Notes: generated by a model not told the origin, from the letters alone. Positions 7,642-16,950 are shown, counted from the first letter of the stretch. The stretch is DNA of 64,000 bases from Gammaproteobacteria bacterium UBA4421 (GCA_002389675.1 DGQF01000009.1:2461-66460), one strand, 5' to 3'. Made by a program: numbers and translations.

Positions 7642-9762
7642 TTAAAAAGTGACCCGAACGCCAACCTCTAGCGTACGGCCCGGAGAGGGCGCGAAGTCTT
7701 TAATAAATGACGTATGCTGACGCTGTTCGTCGTCAGTAAGGTTTTTTCCCTGCACGAAAAGCCCCATGCTCCCACTACTGGTAGATCTTTCAATACCGAC
7801 AAACAACCTCAGATCATTATAGGCATCCGTCTTGAGTTCATAATCGGCAACTTTATCCTGCGCACTGACTCTCATGTAATCAAGATTGGCATCAATTTGA
7901 CCGAAGCGGACCGATACTCCAGCGCCATAGCGCAACGGTGGAATTCTCGGCAGGCGCTCGTCACCGCGTTCTGCACTGACATAGTCGAGCATGCCGCGCA
8001 AGGTTACGTTGCCGCTCTCCCACTGCGCTAAGCGGACGCTGGCTTCAAGGTCAATACCCACAAAATCCGCATCATTTTGACGAAACTGGAACACGGGAAG
8101 CTCATCCTCTTCCTCCCCGGTCGCCTGCTGATATATAAATTTGCTGAAGTGGTTATAGTAAACCGTAGCAGCTCCCTCCCAATCTCCGCGATCAAAGCTG
8201 AGCGTCGCAGCCAGGCCAGTGGCCGTTTCAGTATCCAGAGTTGAATCACCGATTTCGAAGGCATTCGTGGCCAAATGAGGACCATTGGAATAAAGCTCTT
8301 CGCTGACAGGGGCTCTGCTGGCCTGATCTGCCACCAAGCCCAACTTCCAGTTGTCACCCAATGGAACGACAGCACCCACTGATACGGCATAAGTTGTAAA
8401 ACTGTCTTTTGAGGCATTGCTCGGGTCGTGCTCCAGCCGGCCAATGCGCGCACCTACCTCCAAATCAAAACGCTCAAACGGTCGCTCCGCAATCCAAAAC
8501 AGGCCCGTTTCAACCGTTTCCACGGGAGGTACAAACGCTTCTGCACCGGTGGCAGAGAAGTCTCGGTCCGTATGCTGCACACCAAATGCGCCTTTCCATA
8601 GTTCAGTGCTATAAGTCAACTCGCCACGTAATTCCCAGGCTTCGTTTGTAAATTCTGTGGCAACCTCTCCATTGGGTTCAATTTCAACATGCTCGTAATC
8701 GTTAATTCCGAGCCGGATATTGAGGCTATCAAACGCGCCGAAGGGGTCCTTAACACCTAGCTCCAAATCGATGCGAGTCTGCTCCAGGTCAAGTACGGGA
8801 TTACCCTCTTCCTCTTCCCCCTCGTGTTCCCCTTCGTGTTCTTCCTCGTGATCACCTTCACCATGGTCTTCTTCATGGTGATGGCCGTGACCGCCGGGAA
8901 GCCCATAGTTTGCTTGCGTTTGGCTGACTGCGACCCCAAGAAAGCCCCAATCCGCAACATAGGAAACACCACCAGCATAGGTTTCAAAATCGAAGGCGCT
9001 GCCGGGCAATTCGCCGCGAACTTCGCCTTCATCATGCGCTTCACCTTCATGTTCGTCGTGTTCGTCGTGGTCGTCATGTTCTTCCTCCGCAGCTTCCAGC
9101 GCACGGAGCCTCGATGATTCTGCAAACCCAGGAATTTCATAATCCTCAGCATCTTTCCAATTTGCATCGACATGCCATGCCCAACGCTCACCCAACCGTC
9201 CATCCGCTTTAATGGTTGTATTGAGACCCTCCGAATTATTGTCATAGCGGGATTCTATGCCGCCCGATAGCGCCGCATCAGGCAAAACATGAGGTATGCG
9301 GCCGGTATGAACATCTACAACACCTCCAATAGCGCCACTGCCATAGAGCAATGCGCTTGGGCCTTTCAACACCTCAATCCTATCCGCGACGAAGGGCTCA
9401 ACAGTGACTGCATGATCACTGCTGGTAACGGAGACATCCAGTGTGTCGATCCTATCTTCCATGATGCGCACCCTCGGCCCACCCAAACCATGAATGACCG
9501 GGCGACTGACGGCCGCGCCGTATTGAGCAGAATTTATACCTGGCTCCGTGCTGAGTGTTGCGCCTAGACTCGTTGCAAGTTTTCGTTCGAGTTCTGCTCC
9601 TCCCAGCACTATGCCGGCCTGAGACAAGCCCTCTCCAGAAAGTGGGTGGGCGGTAACAATGACTTCCTGGATACCTTCTGCTTCATTTTTTTGCGCGATC
9701 GCCGCACCGACAGGCGCTGTCAAACAAACGCACAGCGCGAGCCGCAAGTGACTTACTTTCAT
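7642..9762 (-). CDS. TonB-dependent outer-membrane receptor with His/Asp/Glu-rich loops (ZnuD-like)
   Basis: 706 residues: signal peptide (about 1-24, ending GAAIAQ), TonB box EVIVTA near residue 33, plug domain to about 150 (with VLKGPSALLYGSGAIGG), then a 22-strand-type barrel ending in aromatic Phe (EVGVRVTF). Two extracellular-type loops, about residues 225-248 and 290-320, are packed with His, Asp and Glu (EEHDDHDEHDEHEGEAHDEG; GGHGHHHEEDHGEGDHEEEH). Such loops are known from the zinc receptor ZnuD of Neisseria and its relatives and serve to capture metal. I infer zinc or a similar divalent metal rather than a siderophore. A nested inverted repeat lies just upstream, followed by a small His/Cys secreted protein, supporting a metal-linked locus. 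No Zur box of the usual consensus is recognised. Confidence 0.85.
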   Translation of the reverse strand: MKVSHLRLALCVCLTAPVGAAIAQKNEAEGIQEVIVTAHPLSGEGLSQAGIVLGGAELERKLATSLGATLSTEPGINSAQYGAAVSRPVIHGLGGPRVRIMEDRIDTLDVSVTSSDHAVTVEPFVADRIEVLKGPSALLYGSGAIGGVVDVHTGRIPHVLPDAALSGGIESRYDNNSEGLNTTIKADGRLGERWAWHVDANWKDAEDYEIPGFAESSRLRALEAAEEEHDDHDEHDEHEGEAHDEGEVRGELPGSAFDFETYAGGVSYVADWGFLGVAVSQTQANYGLPGGHGHHHEEDHGEGDHEEEHEGEHEGEEEEGNPVLDLEQTRIDLELGVKDPFGAFDSLNIRLGINDYEHVEIEPNGEVATEFTNEAWELRGELTYSTELWKGAFGVQHTDRDFSATGAEAFVPPVETVETGLFWIAERPFERFDLEVGARIGRLEHDPSNASKDSFTTYAVSVGAVVPLGDNWKLGLVADQASRAPVSEELYSNGPHLATNAFEIGDSTLDTETATGLAATLSFDRGDWEGAATVYYNHFSKFIYQQATGEEEDELPVFQFRQNDADFVGIDLEASVRLAQWESGNVTLRGMLDYVSAERGDERLPRIPPLRYGAGVSVRFGQIDANLDYMRVSAQDKVADYELKTDAYNDLRLFVGIERSTSSGSMGLFVQGKNLTDDEQRQHTSFIKDFAPSPGRTLEVGVRVTF

Positions 9763-9770
9763 TTTGATTC

Positions 9771-9833
9771 CTGATCAATTGAGTTTGCCGTTCTAAAACG
9801 GCACTTTTATCGGTTACTTGATTAATTGATCAG
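9771..9833. promoter_or_regulatory. Nested inverted repeats upstream of the TonB receptor
   Basis: CTGATCAATT (9771-9780) and its exact complement AATTGATCAG (9824-9833) enclose a second palindrome, TGCCGTT (9786-9792) and AACGGCA (9797-9803). The whole lies 9 bases before the receptor start, and the right arm covers the stop codon of the preceding gene. It may be a double operator for a metal-responsive regulator, or an RNA structure that separates expression of the two genes. It does not match the known Zur consensus. Confidence 0.45.
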
Positions 9834-10141
9834 ACAATTGGTGGCGCACGGGAATCGTAAGCATTGTGGCGTTTAACTTCTTCGGCAACCGCAATGCGCT
9901 CGCCAGTGGCACAGGACGCAGCCGCAGCCAATGATAGACGCGCGCCAGGAGAACCAGCGCTGGCTTTGTCCATCTGTACACATATGGAACACGAATCTGC
10001 GGGCGAATCCTGAAGATGAAGATGCTGTTGCGCAATGGTTTGGCCACAGAGCACCGACATAGATAACAACAATGCGCCAATCCGCGCATATCGCAGGAGC
10101 CATCCCCCCATCACAGGGTTTATGTGCGGTGTGTTTTCCAT
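9830..10141 (-). CDS. Small His/Cys-containing secreted protein, DUF2946-like
   Basis: About 103 residues. A hydrophobic N-terminal segment (YARIGALLLSMSVLCGQTIA) acts as signal peptide or anchor. It is followed by a short metal-site-like stretch, QHLHLQDSPADSCSICVQMD, with two His and a CxxC, and a third Cys later. This arrangement is seen in DUF2946-type proteins that sit next to zinc, copper or cobalt receptors; their role is not settled, and a metal chaperone or sensor is plausible. The frame is open to a TTG at 10171; I prefer ATG 10141. It lies directly upstream of the ZnuD-like receptor on the same strand, with the nested inverted repeat between them. Confidence 0.6.
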   Translation of the reverse strand: MENTPHINPVMGGWLLRYARIGALLLSMSVLCGQTIAQQHLHLQDSPADSCSICVQMDKASAGSPGARLSLAAAASCATGERIAVAEEVKRHNAYDSRAPPIV

Positions 10142-10327
10142 CGCCGCAAATGATTTAGTATTTTGATCCAATTGTCCAGAATTTCAATCAAGCGCCTTCT
10201 ACCAACAGCCACATTCGCGCAGAACCATGCTTTTCGCCCAACTACCCCGCCCAAATCGATCCAAGCCGCAGCATGGTCAGTCAGGCAAGTCACCCATGCA
10301 ATTGGCGGAAAAAGAGGCTAAGCAGGA

Positions 10328-11119
10328 TCATCTGTCCGCTGACATTTTGCGAAGCCCTTTAAACGTCTTCATCCCAATTGGAATCAAACGTAAAAGATTA
10401 AACTGGGCATGACGGCGGTCAATACTCAACACATCCTGCTGCAGTTGATATTGCCGTTCACGAATCAATGCGGCCTGAACTTCATCCGTTGGGTCCACCG
10501 CCGCTAGTTGATCCGCTTGCGCAATGAGATCATCTACTAACGCCATGTCCTTAAGAAAACTGGGATTCTCCAACCATATATGCGAAAAACCCTGCTTAAA
10601 TAGTTGAGTATAAAACGCCGATCGTTGGTCTATCGACCCGGCGAAACTCGGCGCACAGTTACGCAGGCCGGAATGCCGCTCGGCCGGCGTGCACGCTACC
10701 CCTTCAAACCTATCAGCCAAGGCATCCGCTCGAATATTTCTAATATTAGCGATCAATTCTCCAGCCAATGTTCCGCCTCGATGTTCAACAGGCACAAACG
10801 GAGGTGCTGATTTTGCTGAAGTAACAATCTCTGGCGAGGAAAAGAGCGCCGCATTATCGACAACACCATCAGTAGGGGACGACTGCTTTAGCGCATCCGG
10901 CAGGGGTCGCGTGGTCTTACTTGAAGCCTTATCTTGGGGCTCTGTTGGTGCGGCTGATGTTTCAACTTTCTGTGGCATGAGCGTCAAGTCAAGAAGAGCT
11001 GCAACCGAACTCGACGGCTGCGCGAGCGGCAAGCGGGAGGCCTCACGCCACAGCAACAGTAAAACAGCGTGCAGCACAAGGCTCGCTGCAAAAGCAAAAA
11101 AGGTAGCTCTATTTATCAA
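10328..11119 (-). CDS. Membrane-anchored periplasmic protein with TonB-like N-terminus
   Basis: 263 residues. A single N-terminal membrane segment (FFAFAASLVLHAVLLLLWRE) with a His inside resembles the anchor of TonB-type energy transducers. A low-complexity Pro/Ser/Thr/Lys linker follows to about residue 110. The C-terminal part does not look like a TonB domain: it has two Cys (CTPAERHSGLRNC), a helical region and a basic end (GMKTFKGLRKMSADR). I do not recognise this part. It precedes the small DUF2946-like and receptor genes on the same strand, so it could assist the receptor, but that is inference from position. The start is TTG at 11119, because a stop lies just upstream in frame. Confidence 0.55.
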   Translation of the reverse strand: MINRATFFAFAASLVLHAVLLLLWREASRLPLAQPSSSVAALLDLTLMPQKVETSAAPTEPQDKASSKTTRPLPDALKQSSPTDGVVDNAALFSSPEIVTSAKSAPPFVPVEHRGGTLAGELIANIRNIRADALADRFEGVACTPAERHSGLRNCAPSFAGSIDQRSAFYTQLFKQGFSHIWLENPSFLKDMALVDDLIAQADQLAAVDPTDEVQAALIRERQYQLQQDVLSIDRRHAQFNLLRLIPIGMKTFKGLRKMSADR

Positions 11120-11437
11120 TAGAAATCAACCGTTTATACAATTTTGACCCCCGTTGCATTGCAAGTCGTCCTCGAACCTTTCTCCTGAAGCATCGAACAA
11201 CAACGCCAAATATTCAAGCAAATCGCCTCGGCAATGCCTCGCTTTGCGTAAAAATTTTAACGCTCTAGTCGAACACGGAAACACCGGATCAATGGTTTTC
11301 GTTGATCGCCCGGGCTGTGCAAATCTGTCATGAGGGGTTTGGACGCCGAGGCTGCACCATTGTCTTGAGAAAACGCCGGATGGTAGCGACAGATCCGGAT
11401 TGACTCTAGTATGTGCTTTTAATTTTGGAGCGTGAAA
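11120..11437. other. Intergenic region, divergent promoters
   Basis: About 320 bases between divergent genes. No gene is seen. TTGACT at about 11400 could be the -35 of the rightward gene, but no good -10 is found at the right distance. The ribosome site GGAG (11427-11430) belongs to the rightward gene. Confidence 0.35.
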
Positions 11438-12175
11438 ATGATCAAAACTGCGATTCTGGTGTTGTCGATGACTATCGCTTTCACCTCAGCAGGGCCTGCA
11501 GGCGCTTTTTTCAAGGTCCCAGACACTCTGTTTTCTGAAAGTTTAGAAGGCGCAACTCAATATCCCACCGAGTCGCTGAATCTAAAGTTCAACTACAAAG
11601 AAAACACTCTTGTACTCGGCGCTTATACCGGAACGTGGAAGAATCGGAAATCCAGCAAAGGCGGAGGCCTGTTCCGTAAAAGAGATCATAAAACTTCAAC
11701 GGATATCCTTTTGGAAAGCTCAGAACATGGCCGCTGGGAGATGCTCTGCTCTGGATCACTCAAAGGTTTTGGTTTGACGTTTGAGAAAGACGACAACATC
11801 GATTACCGGTGCGCCATGAGTCAGGGGGAAGCGCAAATCCTGATGACGGTTTCCAGCTATAAAAAACCCAAATTTGCATTAGGCCAGACCAAACAAGAGC
11901 GCGCCATAGTCGTCACCCTCGCCGACGGCACAGAACTGTCAGGCCAATCAATACACCAACTGGTGGGTACCAAAACACTCACTAAACCTCCGGCCGGCTA
12001 TGAGATACGCCACGACGATGAGGTGATAGGCGGCTTAGGCAGAATCGCCAAAAAGCAAGTCATTCTGGTCGCAGAAGACGCAGACGTTTACCAAAACACC
12101 GTATTTATGATCGGCCTTGGTTTGTACTTTTTTGAAAAGAACAATCTAGAAAAAGCCAGAGAGATGGATTTTTAA
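11438..12175 (+). CDS. Secreted protein of unknown function
   Basis: 245 residues. MIKTAILVLSMTIAFTSAGP followed by AGAFF is a signal peptide. The mature part holds strand-rich segments and a basic turn (RKSSKGGGLFRKRDHKTS), and later TLADGTELSGQSIHQLVGTK, which reads like a small beta domain. It ends in a mixed helix (GLGLYFFEKNNLEKAREMDF). I do not recognise the family. A GTG at 11432 is in frame, but GGAG at 11427-11430 is seven bases before the ATG at 11438, which I therefore choose. It may be co-transcribed with the next gene 106 bases on, but nothing links their functions. Confidence 0.65.
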   Translation: MIKTAILVLSMTIAFTSAGPAGAFFKVPDTLFSESLEGATQYPTESLNLKFNYKENTLVLGAYTGTWKNRKSSKGGGLFRKRDHKTSTDILLESSEHGRWEMLCSGSLKGFGLTFEKDDNIDYRCAMSQGEAQILMTVSSYKKPKFALGQTKQERAIVVTLADGTELSGQSIHQLVGTKTLTKPPAGYEIRHDDEVIGGLGRIAKKQVILVAEDADVYQNTVFMIGLGLYFFEKNNLEKAREMDF

Positions 12176-12281
12176 GAGATGGTGCAAACGCCAAAGAGCC
12201 TGGAATTTGAGTTGGTTCGCGGCATGTATCACGCGAAGCCCATTCACCCAACCAATTTAATCGCTCATAGGAACATCTCTT

Positions 12282-13088
12282 ATGTCTGAACCTTTATTAC
12301 TCACGCGCGAAGGCGCCGTTGCAATTGTCGCGATTAACGATGCACCCTATAACCGGATGTCTCTCGACTTCATGGACCAGCTCGAAAATCTGGTTGAGAA
12401 CATCGCTGGAGATGACACTATTCGCGCAGTTGTCTTAACCAGCGAAGGTCTTGATCATTTCTCCGTTGGCATGAACTTGAAGCAACTACCCGAGGGCATC
12501 AAACAAAAAGGCAGTGCAGAGGCTGTCTTTGATCAGCGCCTTAACGTCATTTCAAAAATTGAGAATATGGGTAAGCCGTGGGTAGCAACCCTCTTTGGTT
12601 ACTGCCTTGGGGGTGGTCTCGAACTGCCCCTGGGCTGCCACTTCAGATTAGCAGCCGAAGAAGATGCTCAAATTGGGTTACCCGAAATGGACTTGGGGTC
12701 TGTTCCTGCCTGGGGCGGCAGTGCCCGCCTATCTAGATGTGTTGGCAGCCACCACGCACTTGATATGATTTTACGTGCCAAAAAGATATCCGGACCAGAA
12801 GCACACCGTATTGGCCTCGTGCACGAAGTATGGCCATTGAACGAACTCAAGGCGCGCGCTGTTGCGCTAGCCCACGACCTCGCGGCGCAACCTGCACTTG
12901 CTGTGCGGTCCATGTTGAACGTAATAGTTGGTTCGGAGGAAAAGTCGCTAGCTACATTGCTCACTCAAGAGCGCCAAGCGGTAACCGCTAATCGAGGCAC
13001 GGCAGATTCACACGAAGGCATGATGTCATTTCTAGAAAAGCGCAAACCTATCTTTAATCAACCCTTACCCCATGATAGTCGAGATTAA
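12282..13088 (+). CDS. Enoyl-CoA hydratase/isomerase family protein
   Basis: 268 residues, the usual crotonase length, cytoplasmic. The oxyanion-hole segments are visible: HFSVGMNLKQL (first) and FGYCLGGGLELPLGCHFRLA (second). The segment IGLPEMDLGSVPAWGGSARL holds the Glu (in LPEMDLG) that commonly does catalysis in hydratases; the other common Glu position is the GGGLEL Glu. Members hydrate, isomerise or cleave acyl-CoA thioesters, and the substrate here is unknown. AGGA precedes the ATG by about nine bases. No acyl-CoA partner gene is adjacent; thiolase genes lie 18 kb away. Confidence 0.85.
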   Translation: MSEPLLLTREGAVAIVAINDAPYNRMSLDFMDQLENLVENIAGDDTIRAVVLTSEGLDHFSVGMNLKQLPEGIKQKGSAEAVFDQRLNVISKIENMGKPWVATLFGYCLGGGLELPLGCHFRLAAEEDAQIGLPEMDLGSVPAWGGSARLSRCVGSHHALDMILRAKKISGPEAHRIGLVHEVWPLNELKARAVALAHDLAAQPALAVRSMLNVIVGSEEKSLATLLTQERQAVTANRGTADSHEGMMSFLEKRKPIFNQPLPHDSRD

Positions 13089-13326
13089 ACGCCAACAATC
13101 CTCTGTCTGGGGGTATCACCAACAACGCCGCCCCCTTTTCAAAACGGCAGCAACCAAGATGTCGCCAAACTCATAGGGCGACACCAGCGACGCGCTTACA
13201 CTACCCTCTCTTTTCGCAACTGAATTCTGCGCTTTGGGCACTATATCGAGGCGATAGTATTCCCTTCAAAAAAATAGAGTATCATCACACACTAGGTGTT
13301 TAAGCAGTGATCCTAGGGGGGGTCCC

Positions 13327-14403
13327 ATGACAGCATATTTACCCGGCCGGCTTGGCAACAGTGAGCAAACACTGGGAACGGACCCGCGCCTCGATCCGCG
13401 CTTAAGAGCGGCGTTAGAAAAATTAGGCATGCTGGACGTGTATACCGCCGACATGCCTGTACAAGCGAGCTACGAGGAATGCCTGGCCTTCTGCACGGCC
13501 TTTGAAACGGCCGACACACTGGGTCATCCAGCAGAGCAGGCGGCCATGCCGGCATTCGACGATGTTGAATCTACAACACAAGTAATCACGGGCGGTGATG
13601 GAAACGCCCTCACATTATTTATCGACCGCCCCAAAGCATACAACGGCATGCTCCCTGCGATTGTCCACACACACGGCGGCGGCATGGCGATTATGACCGC
13701 AGCCGACCCGGCTTTTGTTCGCTGGCGTAAAAGTTTGGCCAGTGCGGGCTTACTCGTTGTGGGCGTTGAATTTCGCAACGCTGGCGGCAAACTCGGCAAC
13801 CATCCGTTCCCTGCCGGCCTTGACGACTGTGCCGCGGCCACACGATGGGTTCATGCAAATCGTGAAAAACTTGGCGTCTCTGCGATTGTGATTTCCGGCG
13901 AATCTGGCGGCGGCAACCTGGCCATCGCCACCACGTTAAAAGCCAAAAAAGAGCAATGGTTGGAACACATCGATGGCGTATTTGCGTGTTGTCCATATAT
14001 TTCAGGCACGTATACCCAACCCCCTGAAGATCTGGTTTCTCAGTTTGAAAATGCCGACTACATGCTCGGAGCGGCTACCATGGGTGCATTGGTAAAAGCC
14101 TACGATCCAACAGGCGCTAACGCCAGCAACCCATTGGCGTGGCCAATGTGGGCGAATATAACTGATTTAAAGGGGCTGCCGCCGCATATAATCTCTGTTA
14201 ACGAATTGGACCCGTTGCGTGACGAAGGATTGGTTTATTTTCGCAAGCTCATGGCGGCAGGGGTTTCCGTATCAGCGCGCACCGTACATGGCACACCGCA
14301 CGCTGGTGATCTTATGTTCCCCGACATTAATCCGGAAGTTTATGCCGACAGCTTGCGGTCTGTCGTGGCCTTTGCCCGGTCACTGGCTAAAGTCAGCGCG
14401 TAA
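13327..14403 (+). CDS. Alpha/beta hydrolase, hormone-sensitive-lipase family esterase
   Basis: 358 residues, no signal peptide, so cytoplasmic. The HSL-type oxyanion motif HTHGGGMAI is at about 114-122 and the nucleophile elbow GESGGGN at 191-197 (Ser193). The remaining triad members are the Asp of NELDPLRDEG near 298 and the His of GTPHAGD near 325. These enzymes hydrolyse short- to medium-chain esters. The N-terminal cap of about 90 residues is typical. The start is an ATG after a strong GGGGGG ribosome site. The metallophosphoesterase gene follows 43 bases later on the same strand, so the two may be co-transcribed. Confidence 0.85.
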   Translation: MTAYLPGRLGNSEQTLGTDPRLDPRLRAALEKLGMLDVYTADMPVQASYEECLAFCTAFETADTLGHPAEQAAMPAFDDVESTTQVITGGDGNALTLFIDRPKAYNGMLPAIVHTHGGGMAIMTAADPAFVRWRKSLASAGLLVVGVEFRNAGGKLGNHPFPAGLDDCAAATRWVHANREKLGVSAIVISGESGGGNLAIATTLKAKKEQWLEHIDGVFACCPYISGTYTQPPEDLVSQFENADYMLGAATMGALVKAYDPTGANASNPLAWPMWANITDLKGLPPHIISVNELDPLRDEGLVYFRKLMAAGVSVSARTVHGTPHAGDLMFPDINPEVYADSLRSVVAFARSLAKVSA

Positions 14404-14446
14404 GCTTTACATACTTTCACCAACAGCAAACAAGCCACAGTCCTAA

Positions 14447-15505
14447 ATGATTCGTCAAATCATTCTAGGGCTTGTGATACTGCATTTGCTGGGCGCCGTA
14501 TTCTTATACTATCCGACACTGCGCCTGGGGCAATGGCTGGCGTTGAATGATGTGCTGGTTCAGACCCTGTCATTGACGTTGCTTTTCAGCCAGTTTTTTG
14601 TCCGTGTTGTGCTGCGCCGCGTCCATAATCGAGCGACCAAGGGTCTGCGTATAGTCGCTGACTTTTTCCTCGGTCTTTCTCCAGTGATGCTGGTGTCGGT
14701 TGGCGTGTGCGAACTCCTCCTTGTAATCATTGTTATTCCCACATCGGTCATCGGCTGGAGTTTACTCATGCTCTGGTTGATCGCTGGTCTGTGGGGCACA
14801 GTCAAAGCCTGGTATCCGGATATTGTTCGCATCAAGCTGGAATCAAACAAACTCAAAAAATCGATCACATTCGTACAAATTTCGGATGTACACATAGGTT
14901 CGCGGACGACACAGTTCCTGCATCAGGTGGTTCAAGAAATCAATGCACTGGGGCCCGATTTCCTATGCATCACGGGAGATTTTATTGATCAACGCGATAT
15001 TAACGCAGCACAGTTACAGCCCTTAACTGCGCTGCGTATGCCCGTGTATTTTTGCACGGGTAATCATGAACATTACGAAGATCTAGAGGCAATCTTGGCG
15101 CGACTGACCAATCTTGGGGTCGAGGTATTGCGCGGGCGTTACGTGGACGCTCATGGTCTGCAAATCATCGGCTTTGACGATCATTCAAATCCTGATTTCC
15201 TGCGCGATGCACTGCCTGCGTTGAACCTGAATCGTCAGCGCTATGCCTTGCTGCTGTTTCATCGGCCTTTGGGATTAGAACACGCGGCCGCTAACGGTAT
15301 CGACCTACAAATTTCGGGGCACACCCATAATGGACAAATCGTGCCTTTCAACCTTTTGGTGCGCTCACAATTTAAGTACCTCAAAGGCTTACACAAAAAC
15401 AATGCAACACACTTGTACGTTAATGAGGGGACCGGTACCTGGGGCCCGGTCATGCGTTTGGGTACGCGAAGTGAAATCACCCACTTCGAAATCACTACGA
15501 TCTAA
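14447..15505 (+). CDS. Membrane-anchored metallophosphoesterase (YkuE-like)
   Basis: 352 residues. The first 120 hold about four hydrophobic segments, anchoring the protein in the inner membrane. The catalytic domain then shows the full calcineurin-like motif set: ISDVH (D147, H149), GDFID (177-181), GNHE (205-208), a His in LLLFHRPLG and GHTHNG near 291. Together these bind two metal ions. The layout matches YkuE/YaeI-type phosphoesterases, some of which act on lipid or UDP-diacylglucosamine substrates; the substrate here is not known. It ends 80 bases before the convergent cytochrome operon, with a palindrome CCTTTAAAGG just after the stop. Confidence 0.85.
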   Translation: MIRQIILGLVILHLLGAVFLYYPTLRLGQWLALNDVLVQTLSLTLLFSQFFVRVVLRRVHNRATKGLRIVADFFLGLSPVMLVSVGVCELLLVIIVIPTSVIGWSLLMLWLIAGLWGTVKAWYPDIVRIKLESNKLKKSITFVQISDVHIGSRTTQFLHQVVQEINALGPDFLCITGDFIDQRDINAAQLQPLTALRMPVYFCTGNHEHYEDLEAILARLTNLGVEVLRGRYVDAHGLQIIGFDDHSNPDFLRDALPALNLNRQRYALLLFHRPLGLEHAAANGIDLQISGHTHNGQIVPFNLLVRSQFKYLKGLHKNNATHLYVNEGTGTWGPVMRLGTRSEITHFEITTI

Positions 15506-15585
15506 TCCTTTAAAGGGGGTATTTATCAAAATATCGGCCCTTGCGAGCACCAATTTACCGATAGGCCGAACGTTCTAGAAACTCG

Positions 15586-16950
15586 CTAAGGTAATAACAA
15601 ACGAGCCGCTTGAGTCGCAAACAAGACGGGGGCAAACTCACTTTCACTCATAATACTTTGAAACCACGTCTGCATTTCTTCCTGCAACAGCATGTCATCC
15701 TGCAAGGCATGATTCAGCGTGTTGATCGCCAGGAAAACCTGAAACGCATTCGAGAAATATCTAGCTTTGCCAGAGGCCGCAAAGGTTAATAACGCACGCC
15801 GCAACGCTGATAATTGATTGCCAGAGAAAGCTTGTTGTAGGAGTTCACGTTGCACCACACGAAATTTCGGCTTAAGTGCCTCGCTCATTTGGCTCAACTC
15901 ACCGCGTTGCATGCTGGCGGCAAAAATAAGCCGGTCTAAACCACCCGAAAACGCTTGAGCGCCATCAACCTCCAATGTGGTCGCCATCAACGCGATCAGA
16001 CTCAGTGCGGCATCGTTAAGCGGAATAGAGCCAGAGGGTCGCAATGGATCAACAGGCCATGGATCACCCGCCGAAACATCTGTTAGCCGGTGACAACTGT
16101 CACAATGATACAGCGCCACATCCGGGAAGGAGCCCGTAACATTTAACCGTTTGTCCGTAATCAACTGAAGTTGGGTCGCCGCTGCTTCTAGAAGACCATG
16201 CAACCACAAATCCATATTTCCGTATTCGCCTTTACGGGCTCTGTAGTCAGCGTCAACCGCATAGTGCATCGGTTGATTGATCGAAAACGTCGCTGTTTCA
16301 AATAGTAGCTGGGGGTGCCCTCCAGCCATAATATCGTGAGACGCGAATTTCTGCGATGTTCCCAAATGACAGGATAAGCAGAGTTCTGCTCTGTTTTCCG
16401 GGCTCGCGCTAGGAAAAAGTCCTGCCTCAAGGTTTTCAGCGTAAGACGCCTTGGGATCTGTATGGGAAGAAATCCAGCCCTCAGCCCCACCATGACACGC
16501 TTCACAACCCACACCATCGGACAGCTGAAAGCGCTTTCCTCGCCGTTCGACGGGCACATTGTCCGCATGGCAATTCAAACAGACTGCGGCACTGGCCGGA
16601 TCACCGATGCCCATTTTGGTCGCAATCGTGCGCGATTGGTCGGTCAATAGAGTGGCGTATGACGTTGCGTGGGCATCTTGGCCCTGCCAGATCCTGAATT
16701 CAGTCAGCCACACCCGATTCACCGCAGAAGGCTCTGCTCTACCATGACAAACGCTACTGGCACAGCTGCTTACGCCCAGATGGGTAGCTGCACCATCCTG
16801 AGGCAACACCAAGCCGTCTGCGCCTGACTCCGAAGGAATACGCGCGTCGGGCGCCCAACCTTGTGATTGGGCCATCGCCGCGAGGGCTGTACAACACCCC
16901 ATCAACAACGTGACCAACCATCGACGATATTTCAATTCTCTACGTACCAC
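15586..16950 (-). CDS. Periplasmic multiheme cytochrome c (c554-like), last gene of the electron-transfer operon
   Basis: 454 residues with a signal peptide (LVTLLMGCCTALAAMAQ). Four CXXCH heme motifs are at 124-128, 149-153, 191-195 and 283-287, and a fifth site at 63-69 has a CX4CH spacing (CASSVCH). Spacing and the early region (LGVSSCASSVCHGR, later GVGCEACHGG) resemble the cytochrome c554 family, which carries electrons in the periplasm. The last third has no heme and is helical. The start overlaps the end of the previous gene by 19 bases (GTG at 16950); a TTG at 16935 is an equally good start. As the downstream member it is likely the soluble or outer partner of the ten-heme protein. 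Confidence 0.85.
   Translation of the reverse strand: MVRRELKYRRWLVTLLMGCCTALAAMAQSQGWAPDARIPSESGADGLVLPQDGAATHLGVSSCASSVCHGRAEPSAVNRVWLTEFRIWQGQDAHATSYATLLTDQSRTIATKMGIGDPASAAVCLNCHADNVPVERRGKRFQLSDGVGCEACHGGAEGWISSHTDPKASYAENLEAGLFPSASPENRAELCLSCHLGTSQKFASHDIMAGGHPQLLFETATFSINQPMHYAVDADYRARKGEYGNMDLWLHGLLEAAATQLQLITDKRLNVTGSFPDVALYHCDSCHRLTDVSAGDPWPVDPLRPSGSIPLNDAALSLIALMATTLEVDGAQAFSGGLDRLIFAASMQRGELSQMSEALKPKFRVVQRELLQQAFSGNQLSALRRALLTFAASGKARYFSNAFQVFLAINTLNHALQDDMLLQEEMQTWFQSIMSESEFAPVLFATQAARLLLP

Noticed and set aside
10328..11119. TonB
   Set aside because: The C-terminal domain does not look like TonB and lacks the closing YP/Q motif region.
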